Below, one piece after another: positions 1-8,232 of a stretch of DNA of 15,559 nt. A model generated the notes under the pieces. That model was not told the origin of the DNA. It saw only the letters and a list, made by a program, of their open reading frames with translations, and did not search any database. This stretch comes from JBNKFQ01 sp050289385 (lineage in GTDB: Bacteria; Pseudomonadota; Gammaproteobacteria; Pseudomonadales; Porticoccaceae): assembly GCA_050289385.1 (NCBI GenBank), contig JBNKFQ010000285.1, positions 1 to 15,559 on the forward strand, read 5' to 3'. Numbering within the stretch: position 1 is the stretch's first letter; each line of letters begins with the position of its first letter. The position numbers and the translations under genes were made by a program.

Positions 1-593
1 TGTACGGTACGAAAATTTAATAATCTTAACCAGTCTACCAGTCGCCCCAGGCGCAAGGAATGGTGACGCCACACACTGCCCTTGTCTACTGTGGTCGATC
101 TGGCCCCGGTGCCAAACAGGCGCGCGCTCCATTTTCCCAATCCAAATAGACTGAATGGATTGAGCACAAACATCACGATATGCCCACCCGGCGCAACGAC
201 ACGGGTAACCTCGGCAAGCACGCTGTGCGGGCGCCTGGAGAACTCCAGTGCATGATGCAATACAGCAATATCGACAATATCCGAAGGTAACGGTAAGGAC
301 GTAAACTCAGCTACGGCAGCGCATGTTCCGGTATTTTCCATTGGACTGAAGCAAAAACGATGCAAGTGCTCAAATTCGACAGGCAGTATGGTGTCGCTGG
401 TAATGCCCAGCTCCATTTGATGATATCCCGACAGCCCTGGTAGATATTTCAGTGTTTCACGCTCCTTGGCTAACAGGTATTGCCCGATTTCTCCCTGAAA
501 CCATGCATCCAGAGCCTCTTGTGCAACGGCTGGCGGATCTGGACGAAACTGGCCAATCAGGCGCTTGTAAAAAGGGTTCCACTTCTGTTGCAC
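1..593 (-). CDS. yafS: YafS-family class I SAM-dependent methyltransferase, 3' end cut by window edge
   Basis: Reading the minus strand from a GTG at 593 gives 197 codons with no stop before the window edge, so the C-terminus is missing. GAAGG lies 7 bases upstream of the GTG and supports this start. Features matching E. coli YafS, as I recall that protein, are a 'GYHQMELGI' segment (57-65), an acidic strand 'DIVDIAVLHHALEF' (105-118), 'RVVAPGGHIVMFVLNPFSLFG' (131-151, the post-motif-III region) and a late 'VDWLRLLNF' segment (186-194). The fold is therefore a Methyltransf_11-type Rossmann domain. The usual glycine-rich SAM loop is degenerate, with only one glycine (G63). The substrate is unknown. 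The gene is divergent from gloB, the same neighbour as in E. coli and Pseudomonas. Family assignment is confident; enzymatic activity is not. Confidence 0.85.
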   Translation of the reverse strand, partial: MQQKWNPFYKRLIGQFRPDPPAVAQEALDAWFQGEIGQYLLAKERETLKYLPGLSGYHQMELGITSDTILPVEFEHLHRFCFSPMENTGTCAAVAEFTSLPLPSDIVDIAVLHHALEFSRRPHSVLAEVTRVVAPGGHIVMFVLNPFSLFGLGKWSARLFGTGARSTTVDKGSVWRHHSLRLGRLVDWLRLLNFRTV

Positions 594-699
594 ACTGTAT
601 CCTTCAAAAGTGACTGTGGCACTATCAGGAAGTATTATGGAAAATTAAGTTGATCAAAACCACTGGTCATTCCAATTCAAGTGGTGGTTTATACTGGCT

Positions 700-1488
700 A
701 TGGCAATTCATATTACTCCAATAAGCGCATTTAGAGACAATTACATCTGGCTCATTCAGTGTCCCCGGGAGGCTGGTGTATGCGTGGTGGATCCCGGAGA
801 CGCAAGTCCTGTACTGGCACATCTGGCGCGAAGTGGACAAGCATTGAGCGCTATTTTTGTTACCCACCATCATCCCGACCACACAGGGGGGATTTCCGAG
901 CTACTGGAGCGCTGGCCGGTGCCTGTATACGGTCCCCACTCTCGCAATATTCCACAAATCAGTGACACTCTTGAGGAAGGCGACGAAATACTCTTTGGCA
1001 ACATCCGCTTTCGCATTATTGAAGTGCCCGGCCATACTCTTGACCATATAGCCTACTATGCACAGCTCACCGGCGAGGAACCAGTTCTGTTTTGTGGCGA
1101 CACCCTGTTCTCTGCCGGGTGTGGCCGGCTATTTGAAGGCACGCCAGAGATGATGCATCAGTCGCTGCAAAAACTGGCAGCACTACCTGACAACACCAGG
1201 GTTTATTGCACGCACGAATACACCGCTTCCAATCTGGCATTTGCACTGCGCGTGGAACCAGGCAACGCCAACGTTGTCAATTACCTGGCAGATGTAGAGC
1301 GTTTGCGCCGCCAGAACTTGCCATCCCTGCCCTCATCGATAGGCTGGGAAAAGCGGGTAAATCCGTTTTTACGCTGCGCGGAGCCAAGCGTGGCAGAAGC
1401 CGTTGCCCGGCATTCCGGGGGGGGATTTCGCGAAACGGTCAACACATTTGCCGGACTGCGAGCCTGGAAGGACAGTTTTGTGTTATAA
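700..1488 (+). CDS. gloB: Hydroxyacylglutathione hydrolase (glyoxalase II)
   Basis: This 262-residue metallo-beta-lactamase-fold enzyme hydrolyses S-D-lactoylglutathione to D-lactate and glutathione, the second step of cytosolic methylglyoxal detoxification. The dinuclear metal site is intact: T-H-H-H-P-D-H at 55-61 (H56, H58, D60, H61), H112 in 'VPGHTLDH', D134 in 'FCGDTLFSAGCGRLFEG', and H172 in 'YCTHEYT'. The C-terminal glutathione-binding segment 'NPFLR' and the 'NTFAGLRAWKDSF' ending are typical of the family, and the length is normal. The ATG at 700 begins the expected 'xxIxPIxAFxDNYIW' N-terminus, but no good Shine-Dalgarno lies before it. A TATACT hexamer ends 4 bases before the start codon. 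It probably precedes mltD in a loose two-gene group (82-base gap). The lack of an obvious ribosome binding site is the only oddity. Confidence 0.97.
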   Translation: MAIHITPISAFRDNYIWLIQCPREAGVCVVDPGDASPVLAHLARSGQALSAIFVTHHHPDHTGGISELLERWPVPVYGPHSRNIPQISDTLEEGDEILFGNIRFRIIEVPGHTLDHIAYYAQLTGEEPVLFCGDTLFSAGCGRLFEGTPEMMHQSLQKLAALPDNTRVYCTHEYTASNLAFALRVEPGNANVVNYLADVERLRRQNLPSLPSSIGWEKRVNPFLRCAEPSVAEAVARHSGGGFRETVNTFAGLRAWKDSFVL

Positions 1489-1570
1489 ACGCCTTGGGTA
1501 ACAGGTAGCTGGCTCACATCGGGTGCCGAGAGTCAGAACTTAAAATACAACGACAAACAACTGATAATTT

Positions 1571-3109
1571 ATGCGTCTGAATACTATTGCTCTCGCTGTT
1601 GGAGTTGGCCTGGTTACAGGGTGTACATCGCAAGGACCACTCGTTTCATCCTCCGCAACAGTTGAGAAGGACAACAATGAAACGGCCAATGTGGTTTTCA
1701 AGCCGGAACCGCTTGCTGACAAAGTAAGTGAGGTATCCGGGAAAGCGGCGCAAAACGTTACATTGCGTGAAGATAGTGTCGCGCCCGAAGACCTTTGGCA
1801 ACGCCTGGCAGATGGCATGCAACTGCAGGGACACAGGCACCCGGGAATCGGCCCCCACCTTGAGTGGTACAGCTCCCACCAAGACTATATTGATCGAGTA
1901 TTTGAGCGAGCACAACGCTATTTGCACTTCATTACCAGCGAAGTGGAAACCCGAAATATGCCACTTGAACTGGCATTACTGCCTGTTGTTGAAAGTGCAT
2001 TTGACCCTTTTGCCTATTCCAACAGTCACGCAGCCGGCCTTTGGCAGTTCGTCCCTGGCACCGCCAGACGTTTCGGTCTGGAAAGGAATTGGTGGTATGA
2101 GGGTCGCAGGGATGTCGTCGCTTCCACAAATGCTGCTCTGGACTACCTTTCCTACCTTCATGAATTGTTTGATGGAGACTGGTTACTCGCGCTCGCGGCA
2201 TACAATAGCGGCGAAGGCACGGTAAGACGAGCGATCCGGCGCAATCAAAAAGCTGGCAAGGCAACTGACTTCTGGTCACTCAGGTTGCCCAGGGAAACCC
2301 GTTCGTACGTGCCACAGTTACTGGCCATTTGCCGCATCGTTAAAGATCCGGATGCCTGGGGTGTGGAGCTGCCGGATCTTGCCAATACACCTTATTTTGA
2401 CAGAGTAGCGCTGAAGGCACAGATTGACCTGTCAAAAGCTGCTGAGATTGCCGGTATAGAACCCAATGAAATCTACCTGCTAAACCCTGCATATAACCGC
2501 TTGACCACTGCTCCCGGTGAAAATCGCGAATTACTGTTGCCAAGCGGGAATATTGGCAAATTCCGAGATGTTTTAGCCAACCTTCCCCAGGACCAGTGGG
2601 TGGTAAACCGGGAGTATATTGTTCGACCCGGAGATACCTTGAGTCGTATCGCCAGCAAAAACAAGATGTCGATCTCGGCTTTGCGCACCGAAAACCTTCT
2701 GAAAAGTGACTTGATTCGCGTGGGACAAGTACTCAAAATTCCCGGCGGCGCTAACGCTGCACCATCGGCCTCTCGACAAGCGGGCTATTACCTTGTGCGC
2801 GGCGGCGACTCACTGTGGGAGATTGCCCGAGCCCATAACATTCGAGTAAACGATATACTTGCCTGGAACAACCTCAGCCCGCAAGACCTTATCCATCCCG
2901 GCCAGGAGCTTCAAGTCAGCTCTGAAAGGCCAATGACCAAAACCCGCAAGCTCAGTTACAGGGTCAAGCGCGGTGATTCGCTGGCACGAATAGCCAACCG
3001 GTTTAATGTGAAGATCAAGGATATTGTGTCCTGGAACAGCATTAACCCCTCCCACTATCTGCAGCCCGGACAAAAATTAAAGTTATTTATTGATGTTCGC
3101 AGCATATAG
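1571..3109 (+). CDS. mltD: Membrane-bound lytic murein transglycosylase D with three LysM repeats
   Basis: This 512-residue lipoprotein cleaves the MurNAc-GlcNAc bond of peptidoglycan to give 1,6-anhydromuropeptides during wall remodelling. The N-terminus is a lipoprotein signal with lipobox L-V-T-G-C (Cys18), so the protein should be anchored in the outer membrane facing the periplasm. The goose-lysozyme-like SLT domain covers about 110-260. The catalytic glutamate is E141 in 'LPVVESAFDP', followed by 'AAGLWQFVPGTARRFGL' (154-170) and 'ALAAYNSGEGTVRRA' (207-221). Three LysM peptidoglycan-binding repeats follow at roughly 349-391, 407-449 and 463-505. E. coli MltD, from memory, has two, so this is a longer tail. 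An in-frame stop two codons before the ATG and the clean signal peptide fix the start, although no Shine-Dalgarno is evident. It converges on ppiD. Confidence 0.96.
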   Translation: MRLNTIALAVGVGLVTGCTSQGPLVSSSATVEKDNNETANVVFKPEPLADKVSEVSGKAAQNVTLREDSVAPEDLWQRLADGMQLQGHRHPGIGPHLEWYSSHQDYIDRVFERAQRYLHFITSEVETRNMPLELALLPVVESAFDPFAYSNSHAAGLWQFVPGTARRFGLERNWWYEGRRDVVASTNAALDYLSYLHELFDGDWLLALAAYNSGEGTVRRAIRRNQKAGKATDFWSLRLPRETRSYVPQLLAICRIVKDPDAWGVELPDLANTPYFDRVALKAQIDLSKAAEIAGIEPNEIYLLNPAYNRLTTAPGENRELLLPSGNIGKFRDVLANLPQDQWVVNREYIVRPGDTLSRIASKNKMSISALRTENLLKSDLIRVGQVLKIPGGANAAPSASRQAGYYLVRGGDSLWEIARAHNIRVNDILAWNNLSPQDLIHPGQELQVSSERPMTKTRKLSYRVKRGDSLARIANRFNVKIKDIVSWNSINPSHYLQPGQKLKLFIDVRSI

Positions 3110-3127
3110 CGATAGCACTCAAGCAGA

Positions 3128-3157
3128 TAAAAACAGGCCGCTCCGAGAGCGGCCTGT
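3128..3157 (-). terminator. Rho-independent terminator of ppiD
   Basis: An 11-bp perfect stem (ACAGGCCGCTC paired with GAGCGGCCTGT, 3-base loop) lies at 3133-3157. On the minus strand it is followed by TTTTTATC, so it is oriented for ppiD, whose stop is 33 bases upstream. On the plus strand no T-tract follows, so it should terminate mltD poorly even though it lies between the convergent genes. Confidence 0.85.
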
Positions 3158-3189
3158 CAGGTGAGCAATGACTCCATGGGAGTCAGTTA

Positions 3190-5076
3190 TTATTCCGTGC
3201 CGCTTGTCTTCCTTTCAATATCAGCCTCTTTCACCAGCCACGATTGATAAGCCTGAATAGCTCGATCACCACTCATACGAGTCAGGTTCCGGGCCAGAGT
3301 CTGGCGTTGTGCTTGCGGCAAATCCTCAGGTTTCGGGTACTCAACAGAAGTTAACTCAACAATCAGGTAATCACCGTTATTGCTGGCGAAGCCTTCAACC
3401 AGAGGCTCGTTGACAGGCACTGCCATCTCGAATGCTCTGGTGCGTGCGTCATTGTCTACATTCCCACCTGAACGGCCTGTATCCAGACTCACCTGCCAGT
3501 CCAGACCCTCGGCCTTTGCGATATCTTCAACCCGTTCTCCGTTGTTGACACGCGCCAGCAATTCAGCACCTCTTTTCTTTACTTGCTCTTTGGCCGCTTC
3601 ACGCTTCAGGTCGGCGAGCAGTTGCTCCTGTACCTCTTCGAAAGACTTGACTCGTTCCGGAATCTTTTCCCGCAATTTGACAACAACTGCCTTTCCATCG
3701 CTGAGCTCCATTACCTCACTCGCGTAACCATCTGTCAGCACTTCCTTGCTAAAGGCTGCATTGACAATCTTCGAATTGCTCGCGATACCATTGCCTCCGG
3801 ACCTTGAAAAGGGCTCTGAAAGCTGCAACTCCAGGCCAAACTGATCGGCGGGTCCCTGCAGGGTTTCAGCGTTATAGACAGATTCCCTGAGCTCATCGAG
3901 TACAACAGCAAAACGCTCTGCGACAGCTTCTCGCTTCAAATCATCGGCAATGCGTTCTTTTTGTTCTTCATAAACCGGAAGTTCCAATGTATCGATAGCG
4001 GTTACCTTGATAAAGTGAATGCCGCTGTCTGATTCTACCGGTTCCGACACCTGGTTAAGGGACAGTTTGTTTGCTGTTGCGGCAATGGCTTCAGGCAAAG
4101 CTGCGGGGTCAATATATCCAAGGTCACCACCCTGTTCGGCTGTACCGGCGTCCTGTGAATAGGATTTCGCCAACTCTGCGAAGTCTTCTCCTTCTGCTAA
4201 CCGCGACTGGATTTCGGCAATCCTGGCGGCACTATCGTCATCCTTGTGAATTAAAATATGTGACAGACGGCGTTGGTCACCTCCAGCTTGACTGAAATTT
4301 TCCAACTCTGACTCATAAACCTTGCGGATTTGTTGTTCCTCGACCTCTTCTTTCGCCATTAGTGATTCTGTGGTGAGTTCAAGGTATTCCACAACAACCT
4401 GTTCCGGCACTACCAGTTGGTCTTTCGATTCCTCGTAGCGTTGCCTGGCAACATCTTCAGATACTTCAACAGTTTCCAGAACCGGTTCCACCGGCACAGT
4501 AAGGTAATAAAAGTCACGTTTTTGCTCTGCTATTCCAACACTTTGCTCAAGCTCGGGAGCAGTCAGAAAGTCAGTTGCAACTATACCTTGCACAAACTGG
4601 TTCCCGACAAAATCCTGCCGTAAAAGTTTGGTATAGGAGCTTGGCGTATGATTGGCCTGTCGCAATACGTAATTAAAAAGCTCGGTATCAAAACGGCCTT
4701 CGGTTTGAAACTGCGGTGTTTCAAACAGAGATTTCTGAATACTTGCTGAAGCTACGCCCATCCCTTCCGACCTTGCGGTTTGGGTGATAACGCTCTGGCG
4801 AACCATTTGATTCAGCGCCTGGCCACGCAACATGTCGTCGGACAGCATTTGCAATATATTTTCACCATACTGCGACAATAACATTTGCCGTTGCCGGTTT
4901 ATTGCGCGCTGCAATTCCAGTTCAGTAATAGATTCGTCGTTAACAGTAGCAACCTTTTGCACGGCCGAACCGGACACAAAAAATGTATCCACACCGGTCA
5001 ATGCAAATGGGATAGCAATGATCACGGCGATAGTGGTACCGATACCTTTTAGATTATCGCGAAAATTTTGTAGCAT
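3190..5076 (-). CDS. ppiD: Membrane-anchored periplasmic folding chaperone / peptidyl-prolyl isomerase PpiD
   Basis: This 628-residue protein is anchored by one N-terminal transmembrane helix (about 12-35) preceded by the typical 'MLQNFRDNLKG'. It is a SurA-like chaperone acting at the periplasmic exit of the Sec translocon. Residues about 36-265 form the SurA_N-like chaperone region, about 266-360 a parvulin (PpiC-type) domain, and the rest the C-terminal chaperone part. The parvulin domain has 'LSHILI' with H273, 'GGDLGYI' (317-322) and 'SGIHFIKV' with H354. These two histidines are the ones conserved in active parvulins, whereas as I recall the E. coli PpiD domain lacks them and is inactive. 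Length matches the family (E. coli about 623). It is the last gene of the tig-to-ppiD cluster, 239 bases after hupB with the hupB terminator in between, so it probably has its own promoter; I could not identify one. Confidence 0.95.
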   Translation of the reverse strand: MLQNFRDNLKGIGTTIAVIIAIPFALTGVDTFFVSGSAVQKVATVNDESITELELQRAINRQRQMLLSQYGENILQMLSDDMLRGQALNQMVRQSVITQTARSEGMGVASASIQKSLFETPQFQTEGRFDTELFNYVLRQANHTPSSYTKLLRQDFVGNQFVQGIVATDFLTAPELEQSVGIAEQKRDFYYLTVPVEPVLETVEVSEDVARQRYEESKDQLVVPEQVVVEYLELTTESLMAKEEVEEQQIRKVYESELENFSQAGGDQRRLSHILIHKDDDSAARIAEIQSRLAEGEDFAELAKSYSQDAGTAEQGGDLGYIDPAALPEAIAATANKLSLNQVSEPVESDSGIHFIKVTAIDTLELPVYEEQKERIADDLKREAVAERFAVVLDELRESVYNAETLQGPADQFGLELQLSEPFSRSGGNGIASNSKIVNAAFSKEVLTDGYASEVMELSDGKAVVVKLREKIPERVKSFEEVQEQLLADLKREAAKEQVKKRGAELLARVNNGERVEDIAKAEGLDWQVSLDTGRSGGNVDNDARTRAFEMAVPVNEPLVEGFASNNGDYLIVELTSVEYPKPEDLPQAQRQTLARNLTRMSGDRAIQAYQSWLVKEADIERKTSGTE

Positions 5077-5184
5077 GACAGTCTCGTATTCCGGAGGTCT
5101 TGTATCTTTGCCCGCCTATTCTCTTGCGCAGTTCCATTACACAAATTCCCACACACCCACACAAAAGCGATCGCGCAAAAACAC

Positions 5185-5220
5185 AAAACGAAAAAGACGC
5201 ATCATACCATGATGCGTCTT
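5185..5220 (-). terminator. Rho-independent terminator of hupB
   Basis: A 12-bp perfect stem (AAGACGCATCAT paired with ATGATGCGTCTT, 3-base loop, 5194-5220) is followed on the minus strand by TTTTTCGTTTT. It lies about 95 bases downstream of the hupB stop and before ppiD, so most hupB transcripts should end here. Nothing T-rich follows on the plus strand. Confidence 0.88.
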
Positions 5221-5315
5221 ATCGCTTGTAGTTTTATGTGCGTTCGGACTCCTGATTTTGCATAAGCTTTGCGCTCGTTACAGCAAAAGAAGTCCCAAAC
5301 AAAAGCTACAAATAC

Positions 5316-5588
5316 TTAGTTGACAGAATCTTTCAACGCCTTACCAGCTTTAAAGCTGGGTACGTTAGCAGCGGCGATTTGAATTTCAGCGCCGGTTTGC
5401 GGGTTACGACCAGTGCGCGCAGCACGGTGTTTTACAGAAAAAGTACCGAAGCCCACCAGAGAAACCTGGTCGCCTTTTTTCAGCGCGCCGGTTACCGCAT
5501 CGGTAGTCGCATCCAGTGCACGCCCGGCAGACGCCTTGGAAATGTCAGCAGCAGCGGCGATGGCATCTATCAGTTCAGATTTATTCAC
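5316..5588 (-). CDS. hupB: DNA-binding protein HU, beta type
   Basis: This 90-residue histone-like protein binds and bends DNA without strong sequence specificity as a dimer and helps organise the nucleoid. The HU/IHF signature is complete: 'GFGTFSVKHRAARTGRNPQTG' runs from 46 to 66 with the intercalating proline at P63 in the R-N-P tip of the beta arm. The helical N-terminus 'NKSELIDAIAAAADISK' is also typical. Length is exactly that of the family. The start codon is GTG, with AAGGGG placed 8 bases upstream. HU rather than IHF is chosen because of the length, the 'MNKSELI' start and the position directly after lon, as in E. coli and Pseudomonas. A strong-looking promoter precedes it and a strong terminator follows, fitting an abundant protein made from its own short transcript. 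Confidence 0.97.
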   Translation of the reverse strand: MNKSELIDAIAAAADISKASAGRALDATTDAVTGALKKGDQVSLVGFGTFSVKHRAARTGRNPQTGAEIQIAAANVPSFKAGKALKDSVN

Positions 5589-5704
5589 GTGTATAACCCC
5601 TTTTAATTATTGACTTGCATCGTTAAAAAGAAATGAAAGGTTTTGTATAGCTAACCCGATATCGTCAATGCTCGTTTTCCATTTGCGCATTCACAAGCTT
5701 GAAA

Positions 5705-5733
5705 TTTATACCAACTGTATTGGAGTCGGTCAA
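5705..5733 (-). promoter_or_regulatory. Sigma-70-type promoter of hupB
   Basis: On the minus strand TTGACC (5733-5728) is followed after exactly 17 bases by TATAAA (5710-5705), a near-consensus sigma-70 promoter in the lon-hupB spacer. It would start transcription about 110 bases before the hupB GTG. It supports independent transcription of hupB, because the lon-hupB spacer shows no clear lon terminator. Confidence 0.7.
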
Positions 5734-5759
5734 GCAAAAACACAGTAATTTCGCGCCTG

Positions 5760-8189
5760 TCAGTGTGTACTGATAGATGCTTCAGGCTTGTCAAGCTTTT
5801 TATTTTTACCTTTATCCGGTCGCCCGACTCCAGATTTTTCGGTTTTCTCGGGTTCTGGAATTCGCTGTAAAGCCAAAGCCCAGACATCATCAATCCACTT
5901 GACAGGACATATCTCGAGATCTGCCTTGATATTGTCAGGAATTTCTTTCAGATCGCGCTGATTTTCCTCGGGAATGATCACTTTTTTGATGCCCCCACGG
6001 TGGGCAGCCAGTAGCTTTTCTTTTAGCCCACCGATCTTAAGTACTTGACCTCGCAAGGTAATTTCTCCAGTCATCGCCACCTCGGCATGCACCGGAATAC
6101 CGGTTAGCACAGACGCAAACGCTGTGCACATTGCAATACCCGCACTCGGTCCATCCTTCGGTGTGGCACCTTCGGGAACGTGGATATGAAGATCACTTTT
6201 CTCGTGAAAATCACGGTCAATACCCAAGGCCTCAGAACGACTGCGAACAACGGTCAAGGCTGCCTGGATTGATTCTTGCATCACATCGCCCAAAGATCCG
6301 GTCTTCACAACATTTCCCTTGCCTGGAACCGAAGATGCTTCAATAGTCAGCAATTCACCGCCCACAGAGGTCCAGGCAAGCCCGGTTACCTGCCCAATCT
6401 GGCTTTCCTCTTCAGCGCGGCCAAAGTCATACTTGCGTACACCGAGCAACTCCTCGAGTGATTCGGTGCTTACATTAGTCGTCGCACAGCCCTTTTCCCT
6501 GACATGCTGTGTGACAACTTTGCGGCAAATTTTGGCAAGTTCTCGCTCAAGCCCGCGCACACCGGCCTCCCGAGTGTAATAGCGAATAATATCGCGCAGC
6601 GCCGCTTCATCCAGGTTCAGCTCCTCTTCCTTGAGTCCGTTGGCCTCACGCTGCTTTTTAATCAGGTACATTTGCGCGATATTGATCTTTTCGTCTTCGG
6701 TATAACCCGAGATACGAATCACCTCCATCCTGTCCAGCAGAGGTTCCGGAATATTCATTGAGTTGGCTGTGCAGATAAACATCACTTCAGACAAGTCGTA
6801 GTCGACCTCAAGGTAGTGATCGTTAAAATTGTGATTCTGCTCGGGATCCAGCACTTCCAACAGGGCAGAAGCGGGGTCTCCCCGATGATCCATGCCAATT
6901 TTATCTATTTCATCCAACAGAAATAACGGGTTTTTAACCTCTGTTTTGGATATTTTCTGTATCAAACGCCCCGGCAAGGAGCCGATATAGGTGCGTCGAT
7001 GACCGCGAATTTCTGCCTCATCTCGCACTCCACCCAGCGACATTCGCACGAATTTGCGTCCGGTCGCCCGAGCAATCGACTCTCCTAGAGACGTTTTCCC
7101 AACCCCTGGCGGACCAACAAGACATAACACAGGGCCCTTCAACTTCTTGACCCGCTTTTGCACCGCCAGGAATTCAAGAATACGCTCCTTGACCTCTTCC
7201 AGACCGTAGTGCTCGTCGTTCAATATCCTTTCCGCTCGCACCAGGTCATGGCGCACCCTGCTACGCTTTTTCCAGGGTACGCTGATCATCCAGTCAATGT
7301 AACTCCGCAATACCGACGCTTCGGCCGACATGGGGGACATCAGCTTGAGCTTGTTGAGTTCTGACTCGGTTTTTTCGAGGGCAGCTTTTGGCATGCCTGC
7401 GTCCTTGATCCTGGCAGTCAGGATATCTATCTCGCTGGCACCGTCCTCTGATTCTCCCAGCTCCTTCTGAATTGCCTTCATCTGCTCGTTCAGATAGTAA
7501 TCCCGTTGACTTTTCTCCATTTGCTTTTTGACACGTCCGCGGATGCGCTGCTCAACCTGAAACAAGTCAATTTCAGATTCCATAAGCGACAGCAAGTGTT
7601 CAATCCGCTCTTTTTCGCCTGCAATCTCGAGAACATCCTGCTTTTGCTCAAGACCCAGAGTCATATGTGCCGCAATGGTGTCTGCGAGACGACCGGGCTC
7701 CTCAATACCTGCAAGGGTAGTTATCACTTCTGCTGGAATTTTTTTGCTCAAATTGACATATTGCTCAAATTGAGACACGGCTGACCGCATCAGGGCATCG
7801 GCTTCACGCTGTTCCAGAGCATCAGAGGCAAGCTCGGTAAAACTTGCCTGATAAAAGCTGTCTTTCTCATGGATGTCATCAATACGCACCCGTTTGCCAC
7901 CCTCAACCAGTACTTTTACCGTGCCATCAGGCAGCTTAAGCAATTGCAGTACACTGGAGACTGTACCAATGTGGTAAATGTCATCGGCACCGGGATCATC
8001 ATCTGTCGCATTTTTCTGGGCAACAAGCAGAATCTGCTTGTGCTCGGCCATCGCCTGTTCAAGAGCCATAATCGACTTCTCACGGCCGACAAACAGGGGG
8101 ATAACCATGTGAGGGTAAACCACGACATCCCGTAGCGGCAGCACCGGCAATTCGTTTGGCGAGTCTTCCTGATTGTCTTCCTGTCCCAT
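5760..8189 (-). CDS. lon: ATP-dependent Lon protease (LonA)
   Basis: This 809-residue cytoplasmic AAA+ serine protease degrades misfolded and short-lived regulatory proteins. In order it has the Lon N-terminal substrate domain ('LPVLPLRDVVVYPHM', from 15), a coiled-coil linker (about 190-300), the AAA+ module with Walker A GPPGVGKT (359-366) and Walker B LFLLDEID (422-429), and the C-terminal protease domain with the Ser-Lys dyad S682 ('PKDGPSAGIA') and K725 ('GGLKEKLLAAH'). The spacing of 43 between the dyad residues is the normal one. The ATG at 8189 is chosen because AGAGG lies 7 bases upstream and because the heat-shock promoter lies between it and an alternative upstream in-frame ATG at 8282. 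The last ~30 residues form a lysine-rich tail beyond the protease domain. It follows clpX, as in E. coli. Confidence 0.97.
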   Translation of the reverse strand: MGQEDNQEDSPNELPVLPLRDVVVYPHMVIPLFVGREKSIMALEQAMAEHKQILLVAQKNATDDDPGADDIYHIGTVSSVLQLLKLPDGTVKVLVEGGKRVRIDDIHEKDSFYQASFTELASDALEQREADALMRSAVSQFEQYVNLSKKIPAEVITTLAGIEEPGRLADTIAAHMTLGLEQKQDVLEIAGEKERIEHLLSLMESEIDLFQVEQRIRGRVKKQMEKSQRDYYLNEQMKAIQKELGESEDGASEIDILTARIKDAGMPKAALEKTESELNKLKLMSPMSAEASVLRSYIDWMISVPWKKRSRVRHDLVRAERILNDEHYGLEEVKERILEFLAVQKRVKKLKGPVLCLVGPPGVGKTSLGESIARATGRKFVRMSLGGVRDEAEIRGHRRTYIGSLPGRLIQKISKTEVKNPLFLLDEIDKIGMDHRGDPASALLEVLDPEQNHNFNDHYLEVDYDLSEVMFICTANSMNIPEPLLDRMEVIRISGYTEDEKINIAQMYLIKKQREANGLKEEELNLDEAALRDIIRYYTREAGVRGLERELAKICRKVVTQHVREKGCATTNVSTESLEELLGVRKYDFGRAEEESQIGQVTGLAWTSVGGELLTIEASSVPGKGNVVKTGSLGDVMQESIQAALTVVRSRSEALGIDRDFHEKSDLHIHVPEGATPKDGPSAGIAMCTAFASVLTGIPVHAEVAMTGEITLRGQVLKIGGLKEKLLAAHRGGIKKVIIPEENQRDLKEIPDNIKADLEICPVKWIDDVWALALQRIPEPEKTEKSGVGRPDKGKNKKLDKPEASISTH

Positions 8190-8232
8190 TAATAAACCTC
8201 TTTCTGTACGCGGGCATCTGAACTTTCGCTGT

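Noticed and set aside
1417..1424. Run of eight G residues near the 3' end of gloB, a possible phase-variable tract
   Set aside because: The frame is intact, slippage would alter only about the last 20 residues of a housekeeping enzyme, and Gly-Gly-Gly is tolerated there. Chance is more likely, although a sequencing check of the run is cheap.
1728..2225. 165-codon plus-strand open frame inside mltD
   Set aside because: It is out of frame within the SLT-domain coding region, which has all expected motifs in the main frame.
5167..5174. GCGATCGC octamer resembling the cyanobacterial HIP1 element
   Set aside because: Single copy in the window and no other cyanobacterial trait; the genes are clearly gammaproteobacterial.
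5143..5193. Stretch almost free of G and T on the plus strand (CA-rich)
   Set aside because: Part of it is the T-rich tail of the hupB terminator read from the other strand; the rest is short and shows no repeat unit.
5639..5672. Second possible hupB promoter (TTGACG followed by TACAAA)
   Set aside because: The spacing is about 15 bases and the -10 match is weaker than the TTGACC-17-TATAAA promoter just upstream.
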